Positions 1 to 5,914 of a stretch of 6,971 bases of DNA are shown here, piece after piece (position 1 is the stretch's first letter; each line of letters opens with the position of its first letter). A program made the translations under genes and the position numbers. The notes under the pieces are model-generated. The model searched no databases. It saw only the letters and a list, made by a program, of their open reading frames with translations, and was not told where the DNA came from. This DNA comes from JASGDB01 sp049841315 (GTDB taxonomy: Bacteria > Bacteroidota > Bacteroidia > Flavobacteriales > Weeksellaceae): contig JASGDB010000093.1 of assembly GCA_049841315.1 (NCBI GenBank), positions 1 through 6,971 on the forward strand, read 5' to 3'.

Positions 1-894
1 AGCAACTGCAAAATGCTGGGCGGCTCCCACAGCAGCTTTTGCCACGTTGTAAACATATACAGGATCCATATTGGCAAGAACATCCTGTGCAGTGTGCGGA
101 TAAGAACTGATATTGTGTTCATAAAAACCCGTAATCACTTCACCGTTCTGCTGGAAAGGAACATAATCTGAAGCATACGCCGGATCAAAATCAGTCTCAA
201 GAGGAGAGTAGAGTTCCGTACAGTTGGCAAGTTCCTGCGTAATTTGGTATGAAGCGGCATTATTGCTGCTTGGGGAACTTTCATCTCGGTCGCAATAAAT
301 AGTATTGTTGGTTTCACCGGCAACTCCGCCTACTTCGTCAATATTGAAGACAAGTTTGATATCCATTTTCGGATTGGTAGCATTCACAGCATACTGTACA
401 TAATGATAGCTTCCGTGCAATCCCTGTTCTTCACCGGAAAAATTAATGAATCGGATGGAATATTCCGTAGGAACATCTTTCAGGATTCTTGCGATTTCCA
501 GAATTACGGAAACTCCGCTTCCGTTGTCATTAGTTCCGGGCCCTACAATACTGTCGAAATGTCCGCAGATAATGACGTATTTGTCCGGATATAAAGTTCC
601 GGTTTTGGTAATGATGAGGTTTTTGGATGTATATCCGGATCTTGTCCATGGGTATTCCACAATCTGATCACTCGTGTATCCGAAAGAAAGATATTTGTTT
701 TTCAGCCAGCTGAGTGCATTGGCATTAGCAGTAGTTCCTGTTTTTTTTACTCCAAGATTTTCAAATTCCTGAAGATATGTATTGATATTATTCTGGGAAA
801 CCTGGTCGGCTCTGTCTTGATACGCCTGAATAAAAGTCTGCGAATAAGTGAAAACAGAAAAAATAAGGGAAGCGAGGATTGCTGTTTTATTCAT
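1..894 (-). CDS. Secreted M28-family zinc aminopeptidase, 3' end beyond the window
   Basis: This is a metallopeptidase of the M28 family (aminopeptidase Y/S type), expected to release amino acids from peptides outside the cytoplasm. The frame is open from an ATG at 894 to the window edge, giving 298 residues without a stop. Residues 1-19 form a signal peptide: a Lys, a hydrophobic core, then FTYSQ. All five co-catalytic zinc ligands of the family can be placed: H112 and D114 in GHFDS, bridging D123 in TNDNGSG, E156 next to catalytic E155 in SGEEQG, D186 in NIDEVGG and H267 in YPHTAQD. The catalytic domain is therefore essentially complete. What is missing is the C-terminal tail, where flavobacterial members often carry a type IX secretion sorting domain; that cannot be seen here. 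A -7 promoter box lies about 30 bases upstream, directly after the rplT terminator, so the gene is probably transcribed on its own. Confidence 0.93.
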   Translation of the reverse strand, partial: MNKTAILASLIFSVFTYSQTFIQAYQDRADQVSQNNINTYLQEFENLGVKKTGTTANANALSWLKNKYLSFGYTSDQIVEYPWTRSGYTSKNLIITKTGTLYPDKYVIICGHFDSIVGPGTNDNGSGVSVILEIARILKDVPTEYSIRFINFSGEEQGLHGSYHYVQYAVNATNPKMDIKLVFNIDEVGGVAGETNNTIYCDRDESSPSSNNAASYQITQELANCTELYSPLETDFDPAYASDYVPFQQNGEVITGFYEHNISSYPHTAQDVLANMDPVYVYNVAKAAVGAAQHFAVA

Positions 895-921
895 TAGAAA
901 AGTAAGATTAAATAATTTCGT

Positions 922-929
922 CAAAGGTA
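922..929 (-). promoter_or_regulatory. Bacteroidota -7 promoter element (TACCTTTG) for the M28 peptidase
   Basis: Read on the minus strand this is TACCTTTG, an exact match to TAnnTTTG. It ends 27 bases before the M28 start codon, implying a leader of roughly 20 nt. I do not see a good TTTG/TTG -33 element at the expected 17-23 base spacing. The box begins where the T-tract of the rplT terminator ends. Confidence 0.6.
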
Positions 930-960
930 AAAAAAATCCTGAAACGTACGTCTCAGGATT
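929..960 (-). terminator. Intrinsic terminator of rplT
   Basis: A perfect 8-bp stem (aatcctga 935-942 with tcaggatt 953-960) is followed on the minus strand by six further T residues. The 10-base loop contains the self-complementary acgtacgt. It starts about 30 bases after the rplT stop codon. On the plus strand the trailing sequence is a weaker T-rich run, and no plus-strand gene ends here. Confidence 0.8.
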
Positions 961-989
961 TTCATTTTATTGATAACAAAAAATTAAAC

Positions 990-1334
990 TTATTTTACTT
1001 GATTTACAACAGCTTTGAAAGCCTCAGGGTGGTTCATTGCAAGGTCTGCAAGAACTTTTCTGTTCAGCTCGATGTTGTTCTTTTTAAGAGCTCCCATAAA
1101 CTGAGAGTAAGACATTCCGTGTTCTCTGGCACCGGCGTTGATACGGCTAATCCAAAGTGCTCTGAAATTTCTCTTTTTCTCTTTTCTACCGCGGTAAGCA
1201 TATTGCATTGCTTTTTCCACGGCGTTTTTAGCAACAGTCCAAACGTTTTTTCTTCTTCCGAAAAAACCTTTTGCTTGTTTTAAAACTTTTTTTCTGCGCG
1301 CTCTTGACGCTACAGCATTTACACTTCTTGGCAT
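990..1334 (-). CDS. rplT: 50S ribosomal protein L20
   Basis: This is ribosomal protein L20, an early-assembling 23S rRNA-binding protein of the large subunit. The 114-residue length is typical. The first 60 residues are the long basic N-terminal extension (PRSVNAVASRARRKKVLKQA, then GFFGRRKNVW). The C-terminal half contains the recognisable WISRINAGAREHGMSYSQF and NRKVLADLAMNHPEAF stretches. The ATG at 1334 gives the conserved MPRSVN start. In Firmicutes and Enterobacteria L20 represses its own operon by binding leader RNA. Here rpmI lies upstream across an unusually long gap of 184 bases, and no promoter box is clear in that gap, so cotranscription with rpmI is likely. A strong terminator follows. 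Confidence 0.98.
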   Translation of the reverse strand: MPRSVNAVASRARRKKVLKQAKGFFGRRKNVWTVAKNAVEKAMQYAYRGRKEKKRNFRALWISRINAGAREHGMSYSQFMGALKKNNIELNRKVLADLAMNHPEAFKAVVNQVK

Positions 1335-1518
1335 AATTTAATTGTTGTTTTTTTGAAAAGGGCGGAACTAAAATATGATTGATAAATAATAATTGATGAG
1401 CGATAATCTCCTCAACTCCCAATCTCCATCACTCTAATTCTCTTTTTTTTGCACCGTTTCAGGGTTAACTTTTGTTGAATTTGTTTTTAATTCTTATAAA
1501 CCGAATGATTTATAAAAA
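1335..1518 (-). other. Long rpmI-rplT spacer with repeated AT-rich words
   Basis: The 184-base gap between rpmI and rplT encodes no credible protein. It contains repeated short words: attgat occurs twice within 1378-1396, and aatctc recurs near 1425 and 1431. A run of pyrimidines on the plus strand (about 1404-1450) is a purine-rich stretch in the transcript. No strong hairpin or exact TAnnTTTG box was found; TATTTTAG on the minus strand near 1370 is only a near match. It could hold an L20 control site, but no known L20-leader fold is recognisable by eye. Confidence 0.4.
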
Positions 1519-1716
1519 CTACTTGATTGCTAATTGGCGTTTTACGCTTTTTTCGTCCACAGTTGCAACGTAAGAAGTCTGCGTAAGATTTCTCTTCTGC
1601 TTGGTTTCTTTCTTTGTCAAAATGTGGCTTTTGAAAGCATTTTTTCTTTTAATCTTGCCTGTTCCGGTAAGACTAAAACGCTTTTTAGCACCTGATTTCG
1701 TTTTTAATTTTGGCAT
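1519..1716 (-). CDS. rpmI: 50S ribosomal protein L35
   Basis: This is the small basic ribosomal protein L35 of the large subunit, 65 residues, the normal length. It shows the family signature almost throughout: MPKLKTKSGAKKRF at the start, then TGTGKIKRKNAFKSH (residues about 17-31), then ILTKKETKQKRNL. The ATG at 1716 gives the invariant MPK start. The leader is A-rich with no Shine-Dalgarno sequence. A good -7 element lies about 45 bases upstream, and a terminator separates the gene from infC. rpmI therefore appears to head its own unit with rplT rather than depending on transcription from thrS. Confidence 0.97.
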   Translation of the reverse strand: MPKLKTKSGAKKRFSLTGTGKIKRKNAFKSHILTKKETKQKRNLTQTSYVATVDEKSVKRQLAIK

Positions 1717-1759
1717 TGTTCTGCTTTTTATGTTTTGTTATCAATAACTTTTGAGTGTG

Positions 1760-1767
1760 CAAAAATA
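1760..1767 (-). promoter_or_regulatory. -7 promoter element (TATTTTTG) for rpmI-rplT
   Basis: The minus strand reads TATTTTTG followed by CA, an exact TAnnTTTG match in the form most often seen in flavobacterial promoters. It lies 43 bases before the rpmI ATG, giving a leader of about 35-40 nt. A clear TTTG -33 element is not visible at the usual spacing. Confidence 0.65.
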
Positions 1768-1903
1768 CAAAAAAGTTTTGGAATTTGTTAATTTGAAAAT
1801 GCGATAATTTGAAAATTGAATGCAATGATTGTCATTCCGTAGAATCTCTGCAACAATTTGTAAAATTTTACGGATAAATGTGAATTTGCAATAGTGGATA
1901 TTG

Positions 1904-1936
1904 AAAAAAAGAGGCTTCCAAAAAGAAAACCTCTTT
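1904..1936 (-). terminator. Intrinsic terminator downstream of infC
   Basis: A 7-bp stem (aaagagg 1908-1914 with cctcttt 1930-1936) is followed on the minus strand by a run that makes seven consecutive Ts with the stem end. It lies about 50 bases past the infC stop codon and before the rpmI promoter, so it divides the thrS-infC transcript from rpmI-rplT. Confidence 0.72.
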
Positions 1937-1955
1937 ATATAATTATCTAATTTTC

Positions 1956-1983
1956 AAAAAGTCCCCTTTGGGGATTTAGGGGC
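1956..1983 (-). repeat. CCCC/GGGG palindromic element with T-tract at the infC 3' end
   Basis: The minus strand reads GCCCC, TAAAT, then TCCCC-AAA-GGGGA and CTTTTT. The 5-bp hairpin (1962-1974) with its T-run can act as a weak terminator. The first CCCC block (1979-1982) can pair with the same GGGG, giving two alternative folds. The G/C blocks stand out in an AT-rich gap. The pattern resembles short palindromic repeats that, as I recall, are scattered through flavobacterial genomes; copy number cannot be judged from one window. Confidence 0.5.
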
Positions 1984-1984
1984 T

Positions 1985-2512
1985 TTATTTCGCCGGTTTT
2001 TTCGGGCTCATCATCATAATCATTCTTTTTCCTTCTAATTTCGGCATTTGATCCACTTTTCCTACATGCTCCAAATCCTGTGCAAGACGGAGAAGAAGAA
2101 TCTCTCCCTGGTCTTTGAAAACAATAGAACGCCCTTTGAAGAATACATACGTTTTCAGCTTGGAACCTTCTTCCAAAAATTTTTCGGCGTGTTTTTTCTT
2201 GAACTCGTAATCGTGGTCATCGGTTTGCGGTCCGAAACGGATTTCTTTCACCACCACTTTTACCTGTTTGGCTTTCAGTTCCTTTTGTTTTTTCTTCTGT
2301 TCGTAAAGGAATTTTTTGTAATCCAGAACACGTGCAATATACGGCTCCGCCTTATCGGAAATCACCACAAGGTCTAATTCCTGTTCCTTAGCAATTTCCT
2401 GAGCTTTTGCCAGCGGATACACTCCGGGTTCTACATTATCGCCTACAAGACGAACTTCCTTTGCCCGGATTTTCTCGTTAATCTGGTGTAAATCCTCCTG
2501 AACGCGACGCAT
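1985..2512 (-). CDS. infC: Translation initiation factor IF-3
   Basis: IF-3 binds the 30S subunit, keeps it free of 50S and checks start-codon pairing. From the ATG at 2512 the protein has 175 residues. The N-domain covers about 10-80 (INEKIRAKEVRLVGDN, then EPGVYPLAKAQEIA). A charged linker helix (DYKKFLYEQKKKQKELKAKQ, 64-83) follows, then the C-domain with VKEIRFGPQTDDHDYEFK and YVFFKGRSIVFK. The usual KPPVCKIMDY stretch before the linker is replaced by EPYIARVLDY (56-65). The frame stays open upstream, and an ATA at 2546-2548 would add 12 residues (MAQKFNNRGRGP), the short basic tail common in IF-3. That gives 187 residues and end coordinate 2548. ATG 2512 has a purine-rich AGAGGAAGAGG before it, so both starts stay possible. 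thrS lies just upstream, probably cotranscribed. Confidence 0.96.
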   Translation of the reverse strand: MRRVQEDLHQINEKIRAKEVRLVGDNVEPGVYPLAKAQEIAKEQELDLVVISDKAEPYIARVLDYKKFLYEQKKKQKELKAKQVKVVVKEIRFGPQTDDHDYEFKKKHAEKFLEEGSKLKTYVFFKGRSIVFKDQGEILLLRLAQDLEHVGKVDQMPKLEGKRMIMMMSPKKPAK

Positions 2513-2596
2513 CGGGCCTCTTCCTCTGTTGTTAAATTTCTGTGCTATTGTAGTATAATTTAATTGGTTTAACTTTTTATTTTTAAAATTTAAAGA

Positions 2597-2654
2597 TTAA
2601 GAAATTTAGGAATTAAGAAATTACTAATATCTTATTTTTTCCTAAATCTTTTAA
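2597..2654 (-). repeat. Imperfect inverted repeat in the thrS-infC gap
   Basis: The arm ttaagaaatttagga (2597-2611) matches the inverse of tcctaaatcttttaa (2640-2654) at 13 of 15 positions, with a 28-base AT-only-like loop. The flanks repeat the same words (agatt, ttaattttttaa). It begins 4 bases after the thrS stop codon. With no T-tract of terminator type and no exact TAnnTTTG box here, it more likely shapes the 5' leader of infC or is low-complexity intergenic repeat than a terminator. Confidence 0.45.
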
Positions 2655-2658
2655 TTTT

Positions 2659-4602
2659 TTAATCTTTTAATTGAAACTCAAATCCCGTATCTGCCGCTTT
2701 ATTGAAATAGGAAACAAAATCCTCAATATTCATCGCTCCCAAATCGCCTTCGCCTCTTCTTCTTACAGAAATAGTGCCGTTTTGTTCTTCATTTTCGCCG
2801 ACTATCAGCATAAACGGAATTTTCTTGATTTCTGCATCACGGATTTTCTTACCGGTTTTTTCGTTTCTTTCGTCTATCAGACCGCTAATATCGTGATTTT
2901 CCAATAATTGTGAAACTTTTTTTGCATAATCCACATATTTTTCGGAAATCGGCAGTATGATGAACTGGTCAGGGCTCAGCCAAAGCGGAAAATCTCCTGC
3001 GGTATTTTCTATTAAAATAGCAATAAAACGCTCCATAGAACCGAACGGTGCACGGTGAATCATAATCGGTCTGTGCTTTTCGCCGTCGCTTCCGGTGTAC
3101 CAAAGGTCGAAACGCTCCGGCAGGTTGTAATCCACCTGAATCGTTCCCAGCTGCCATTTTCTTCCGAGAGCATCTTTTACCATAAAATCTAATTTAGGTC
3201 CATAAAAGGCAGCTTCTCCGTATTCTGTAACGGTGTTCAAACCTTTTTCCGTTGCTGCGGTTACGATTGCGTTTTCGGCTTTTTCCCAGTTTTCATCAGA
3301 ACCGATGTATTTTTGCTTGTTTTCAGGGTCTCTCAATGAAATTTGTGCGGTAAAATCGGCAAAACCGAGCGAACCGAAAACGTACAAAACCAAATCTATC
3401 GTTTTTTTGAATTCGGACATCAGTTGGTCCGGCGTACAGAAAAGGTGTGCATCGTCCTGCGTAAATCCGCGTACTCTGGTAAGTCCGTGCAATTCTCCCG
3501 ACTGCTCGTATCGGTAAACCGTTCCGAATTCTGCATAACGTTTCGGCAAATCACGATAGCTCCATTGTGAAGTTTTGTAAATTTCGCAGTGGTGAGGGCA
3601 GTTCATTGGTTTCAGCATAAATTCTTCGCCTTCGTTTGGCGTTTTTATCGGCTGAAAGCTGTCTTCTCCGTATTTGTCCCAGTGTCCGGAAGTTACATAC
3701 AGTTCTTTTGCTCCGATGTGCGGAGAAATTACGAACTCGTAACCTGCTTTTTTCTGAGCAGCGGAAAGGAAATTTTCTAATTTTTTTCTCAAAGCGGCAC
3801 CTTTTGGAAGCCATAAAGGTAGCCCTGCTCCCACTTTTTCGGAAAAAGCAAAAATTCCTAATTCTTTGCCGAGTTTTCGGTGGTCGCGGCGTTTTGCTTC
3901 TTCTAATCTTTCAAGGTATTCGGAGAGTTCTTTCTGTTTCGGGAAAGAAATTCCATAGACTCTTGTTAATTGTTTGTTTTTCTCATCACCTCTCCAATAA
4001 GCTCCGGCTGCGTTGAGGATTTTTACGGCTTTTACGATTCCTGTGGACGGAATATGTCCGCCTCTGCACAAATCTGTAAAATTATCGTGGGTAACGAAAG
4101 TGATTTCGCCATCGTTCAGATTTTCAATAAGTTCGGTTTTGTACGGATTATCGGCATATACTTTCAGGGCTTCTGCCTTGGAAACCGGATATTTGCTGAA
4201 TGTAACGTCTTTTTTGGCGTTTTCCAGCATTTTTTTCTCGATTTTCTCGAAATCTTTTTCGCTTAAAGTTCCATTTCCGAAATCTACGTCATAATAAAAT
4301 CCGTTTTCAATCGGAGGGCCAATCGTAAGTTTGGCATCGGGATAAAATTCCAGAATTGCCTGTGCCAAAAGGTGTGCGGAAGAGTGCCAGAATGCTTTTT
4401 TCCCCAAATCATCATTCCAAGTAAGTAATTGCACGGTTGCATCTGTATCAATCGGGGTGGTAATTTCTACCTGATTTCCATCTACAATGGCAGAAATGGT
4501 ATTTCTTGCCAGTCCTTCGCTGATTGATTTTGCTACGTCCAACGGAGTGCTTCCGTTTTCCATCTCTCTGATGCTTCCGTCGGGAAGAGTGATTTTTACC
4601 AT
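2659..4602 (-). CDS. thrS: Threonine--tRNA ligase
   Basis: Threonyl-tRNA synthetase charges tRNA-Thr with threonine and hydrolyses mischarged Ser-tRNA. The 647 residues match the full bacterial form. Domains in order: TGS (1-61), editing domain with H73, H77 (HSSAH) and C179, H183 (LCRGGH), class II catalytic core (about 240-540), and anticodon-binding domain (about 545-640). The catalytic zinc ligands are C335 (MNCPHHC), H386 (DDAHLFC) and H516 (MIHRAPFG). Motif 2 is seen as VYRYEQSGE with R364, and motif 3 as GSMERF (521-526). The ATG at 4602 gives the expected MVKITLPDGS start. The gene has its own -7 box about 25 bases upstream and precedes infC. No truncation or frameshift is seen. Confidence 0.99.
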   Translation of the reverse strand: MVKITLPDGSIREMENGSTPLDVAKSISEGLARNTISAIVDGNQVEITTPIDTDATVQLLTWNDDLGKKAFWHSSAHLLAQAILEFYPDAKLTIGPPIENGFYYDVDFGNGTLSEKDFEKIEKKMLENAKKDVTFSKYPVSKAEALKVYADNPYKTELIENLNDGEITFVTHDNFTDLCRGGHIPSTGIVKAVKILNAAGAYWRGDEKNKQLTRVYGISFPKQKELSEYLERLEEAKRRDHRKLGKELGIFAFSEKVGAGLPLWLPKGAALRKKLENFLSAAQKKAGYEFVISPHIGAKELYVTSGHWDKYGEDSFQPIKTPNEGEEFMLKPMNCPHHCEIYKTSQWSYRDLPKRYAEFGTVYRYEQSGELHGLTRVRGFTQDDAHLFCTPDQLMSEFKKTIDLVLYVFGSLGFADFTAQISLRDPENKQKYIGSDENWEKAENAIVTAATEKGLNTVTEYGEAAFYGPKLDFMVKDALGRKWQLGTIQVDYNLPERFDLWYTGSDGEKHRPIMIHRAPFGSMERFIAILIENTAGDFPLWLSPDQFIILPISEKYVDYAKKVSQLLENHDISGLIDERNEKTGKKIRDAEIKKIPFMLIVGENEEQNGTISVRRRGEGDLGAMNIEDFVSYFNKAADTGFEFQLKD

Positions 4603-4628
4603 TGTTTTACGCTGAATTTTTTAACGGA

Positions 4629-4636
4629 CAAAAATA
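4629..4636 (-). promoter_or_regulatory. -7 promoter element (TATTTTTG) for thrS-infC
   Basis: The minus strand reads TATTTTTG, an exact TAnnTTTG match, 26 bases before the thrS ATG. About 20 bases further upstream a TTTC could act as a degenerate -33 element. The leader would be only about 20 nt, too short for a tRNA-sensing T-box or an operator like that of E. coli thrS. Confidence 0.62.
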
Positions 4637-4719
4637 ATCATTTTTTTATTGAGGTGAAAGATAAATCTTTTGTTTAGCGGAATTTGCAGAATTTTAAATC
4701 GAAATATCAGAATGAAGAC

Positions 4720-4748
4720 AAAAAAATGAGGAAAAATATTTTCCTCAT
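4720..4748 (-). terminator. Strong intrinsic terminator of the DUF4230 operon
   Basis: A perfect 10-bp stem (atgaggaaaa 4726-4735 with ttttcctcat 4739-4748) and a 3-base loop are followed on the minus strand by six more Ts. It starts 5 bases after the stop codon at 4754. The A/T ends of the stem make it nearly symmetric, but only the minus-strand side follows a gene. Confidence 0.88.
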
Positions 4749-4753
4749 GTCTT

Positions 4754-5359
4754 TTATAATTCCGACAGATTAATGTTTCCCGTTCGGTCTTCAATCGTAT
4801 AATTAAGGGCCTTTGCGAGGACAAAAACCTGGTTTAGGTTTTCGGCAAGCTGTTTTCTGCCTTCTGCTTTGAGCTGTTCCTGATTGATTTGTTTCAAAGC
4901 ATTGTCTTTTGCTGTTTGCGTTACTTTTTTGATTTGCGCTTCATCAATTCTGTTGAAGAAAGAATCGTCCATAGATTTGATTTCCACATTCGGTGTAACG
5001 CGGATTTCCGGTTCGGGAAGTGATTTGATAATCAGTTTTTTAGCGGTAGAATCTACGTCTAACTGCATTTTGTTCAAGTCGTAGGAAACCTGCGCATTGG
5101 TTTTGGTAAAGGTTACGATTTCATTGTTGGAAATTTTGCTTCCCAAAAATTCATACGTTACATTCGTTTTCTGAAGACTCGTAAAATCCTGCTCCAGAAC
5201 CACCATTTTATTCATTTTGGTAATCTGGTTGGTGAGGATGTAATAGTCTGTATTTTCTTTTTTGCCCGAAAATTTCGGAAGTTTATTCAGAACAAAAAAC
5301 AGAAGGAGCATGAAAACGATGCCCAGTGCAAAATACAATATTGGTTTATAATTTTTCAA
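4754..5359 (-). CDS. DUF4230-family membrane-anchored protein
   Basis: The 201-residue protein looks like the DUF4230 family of Bacteroidota and Firmicutes, whose function is unknown. A single membrane helix (about 7-25, ILYFALGIVFMLLLFFVLNK) is followed by a soluble domain, probably outside the cytoplasmic membrane. The family-like part runs about 45-175 and includes TYEFLGSKISNNEIV, KLIIKSLPEPEIRVTPNVE and a conserved-looking FFNRIDEAQ. A helical, charged region follows (about 140-180, with QINQEQLKAEGRKQLAENL). The frame begins with TTG (5357-5359); the next ATG, codon 17, would cut the membrane helix in half, so TTG is preferred. It lies 17 bases after the stop of the thioredoxin-like gene and is the last gene before a strong terminator, so it is the third gene of that operon. 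Confidence 0.85.
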   Translation of the reverse strand: MKNYKPILYFALGIVFMLLLFFVLNKLPKFSGKKENTDYYILTNQITKMNKMVVLEQDFTSLQKTNVTYEFLGSKISNNEIVTFTKTNAQVSYDLNKMQLDVDSTAKKLIIKSLPEPEIRVTPNVEIKSMDDSFFNRIDEAQIKKVTQTAKDNALKQINQEQLKAEGRKQLAENLNQVFVLAKALNYTIEDRTGNINLSEL

Positions 5360-5376
5360 AATTGAATGTTGAAAGA

Positions 5377-5910
5377 TTAGTCTTTTTGAATGATTTCCAA
5401 AAGGTCTTTTTCGAGCCAGCCGGATTTTGTGGATTCAATGATTCTTCCGACTTCTTTTCCGTATTTCTGCACGATAATCGTCGGTACTCTCTGAATATTG
5501 TACAAACCTTCTTCTCCGTTCGGAGATTCTTTTTTGCGGTTTACGGCGATAATGGTGAGTTTCTGCAGGGGATATTTGAGCTCGTCGAGAATTTTCATCA
5601 AACGGGGAACTTCTCTGTGGCTGTCTCCGCACCATGTTCCCATAACCAGAATAATATTATAGGAGTTCAGTTTTGCCTTTTTGAGTTGGGCAACAGCTTC
5701 CTTGTCGGTTTGATATTCATCGTATTCCGGCTGATACCAATCGCTGTATGGCGATTTCAGAAGCTGTTCCTTGGTCTGTGTTCCGAGGAGCATTGAACCT
5801 CCGGCGCTGGTCTGAACTTCGCGGTTCACGATAACTTTCCGTGATTCGCAGGACTGTAAAGCGGTAAAAACCAAACCTGCTACTGCAATGATTTTGAATA
5901 TTTTGTTCAT
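5377..5910 (-). CDS. Thioredoxin-fold lipoprotein with a CxxS active site
   Basis: The ATG at 5910 gives 177 residues, 4 bases after the stop of the pyrophosphohydrolase gene. Residues 1-20 are a lipoprotein signal peptide with lipobox LQSC, so C21 should be lipidated and the protein anchored to a periplasmic-facing membrane. A thioredoxin-like domain follows: beta strand NIILVM (about 85-90), active site GTWCGDS (W93, C94, S97), then HREVPRLMKIL, and the cis-proline stretch RVPTIIV (P143). The second active-site cysteine is Ser, and the only other cysteine is C21 of the lipobox. It therefore cannot do ordinary dithiol exchange; a monothiol, chaperone or binding role is inferred. An in-frame TTG at 5925 would overlap the previous gene and weaken the signal peptide, so ATG 5910 is chosen. 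Confidence 0.87.
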   Translation of the reverse strand: MNKIFKIIAVAGLVFTALQSCESRKVIVNREVQTSAGGSMLLGTQTKEQLLKSPYSDWYQPEYDEYQTDKEAVAQLKKAKLNSYNIILVMGTWCGDSHREVPRLMKILDELKYPLQKLTIIAVNRKKESPNGEEGLYNIQRVPTIIVQKYGKEVGRIIESTKSGWLEKDLLEIIQKD

Positions 5911-5914
5911 GATG

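Noticed and set aside
403..667. Plus-strand frames within the M28 peptidase
   Set aside because: They are antisense to the catalytic motifs of a complete M28 domain, and no promoter or family match is visible.
1228..1422. 64-codon minus-strand frame overlapping rplT
   Set aside because: It runs out of frame through the rplT start and yields a lysine-rich shadow of the L20 basic region.
3636..4016. 126-codon plus-strand frame inside thrS
   Set aside because: It lies antisense to a complete, well-conserved threonyl-tRNA synthetase and shows no domain of its own.
4603..4719. T-box or thrS operator in the thrS leader
   Set aside because: The promoter box leaves a leader of only about 20 nt, and no specifier or antiterminator-like structure is seen.
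4621..4824. 67-codon minus-strand frame between thrS and the DUF4230 gene
   Set aside because: It overlaps the DUF4230 C-terminus and spans a strong terminator and the thrS promoter.
5326..5796. 156-codon plus-strand frame
   Set aside because: It overlaps the thioredoxin-like and DUF4230 genes, whose lipobox, active site and membrane helix are clear. Its translation is rich in F, N and V with no recognisable domain.
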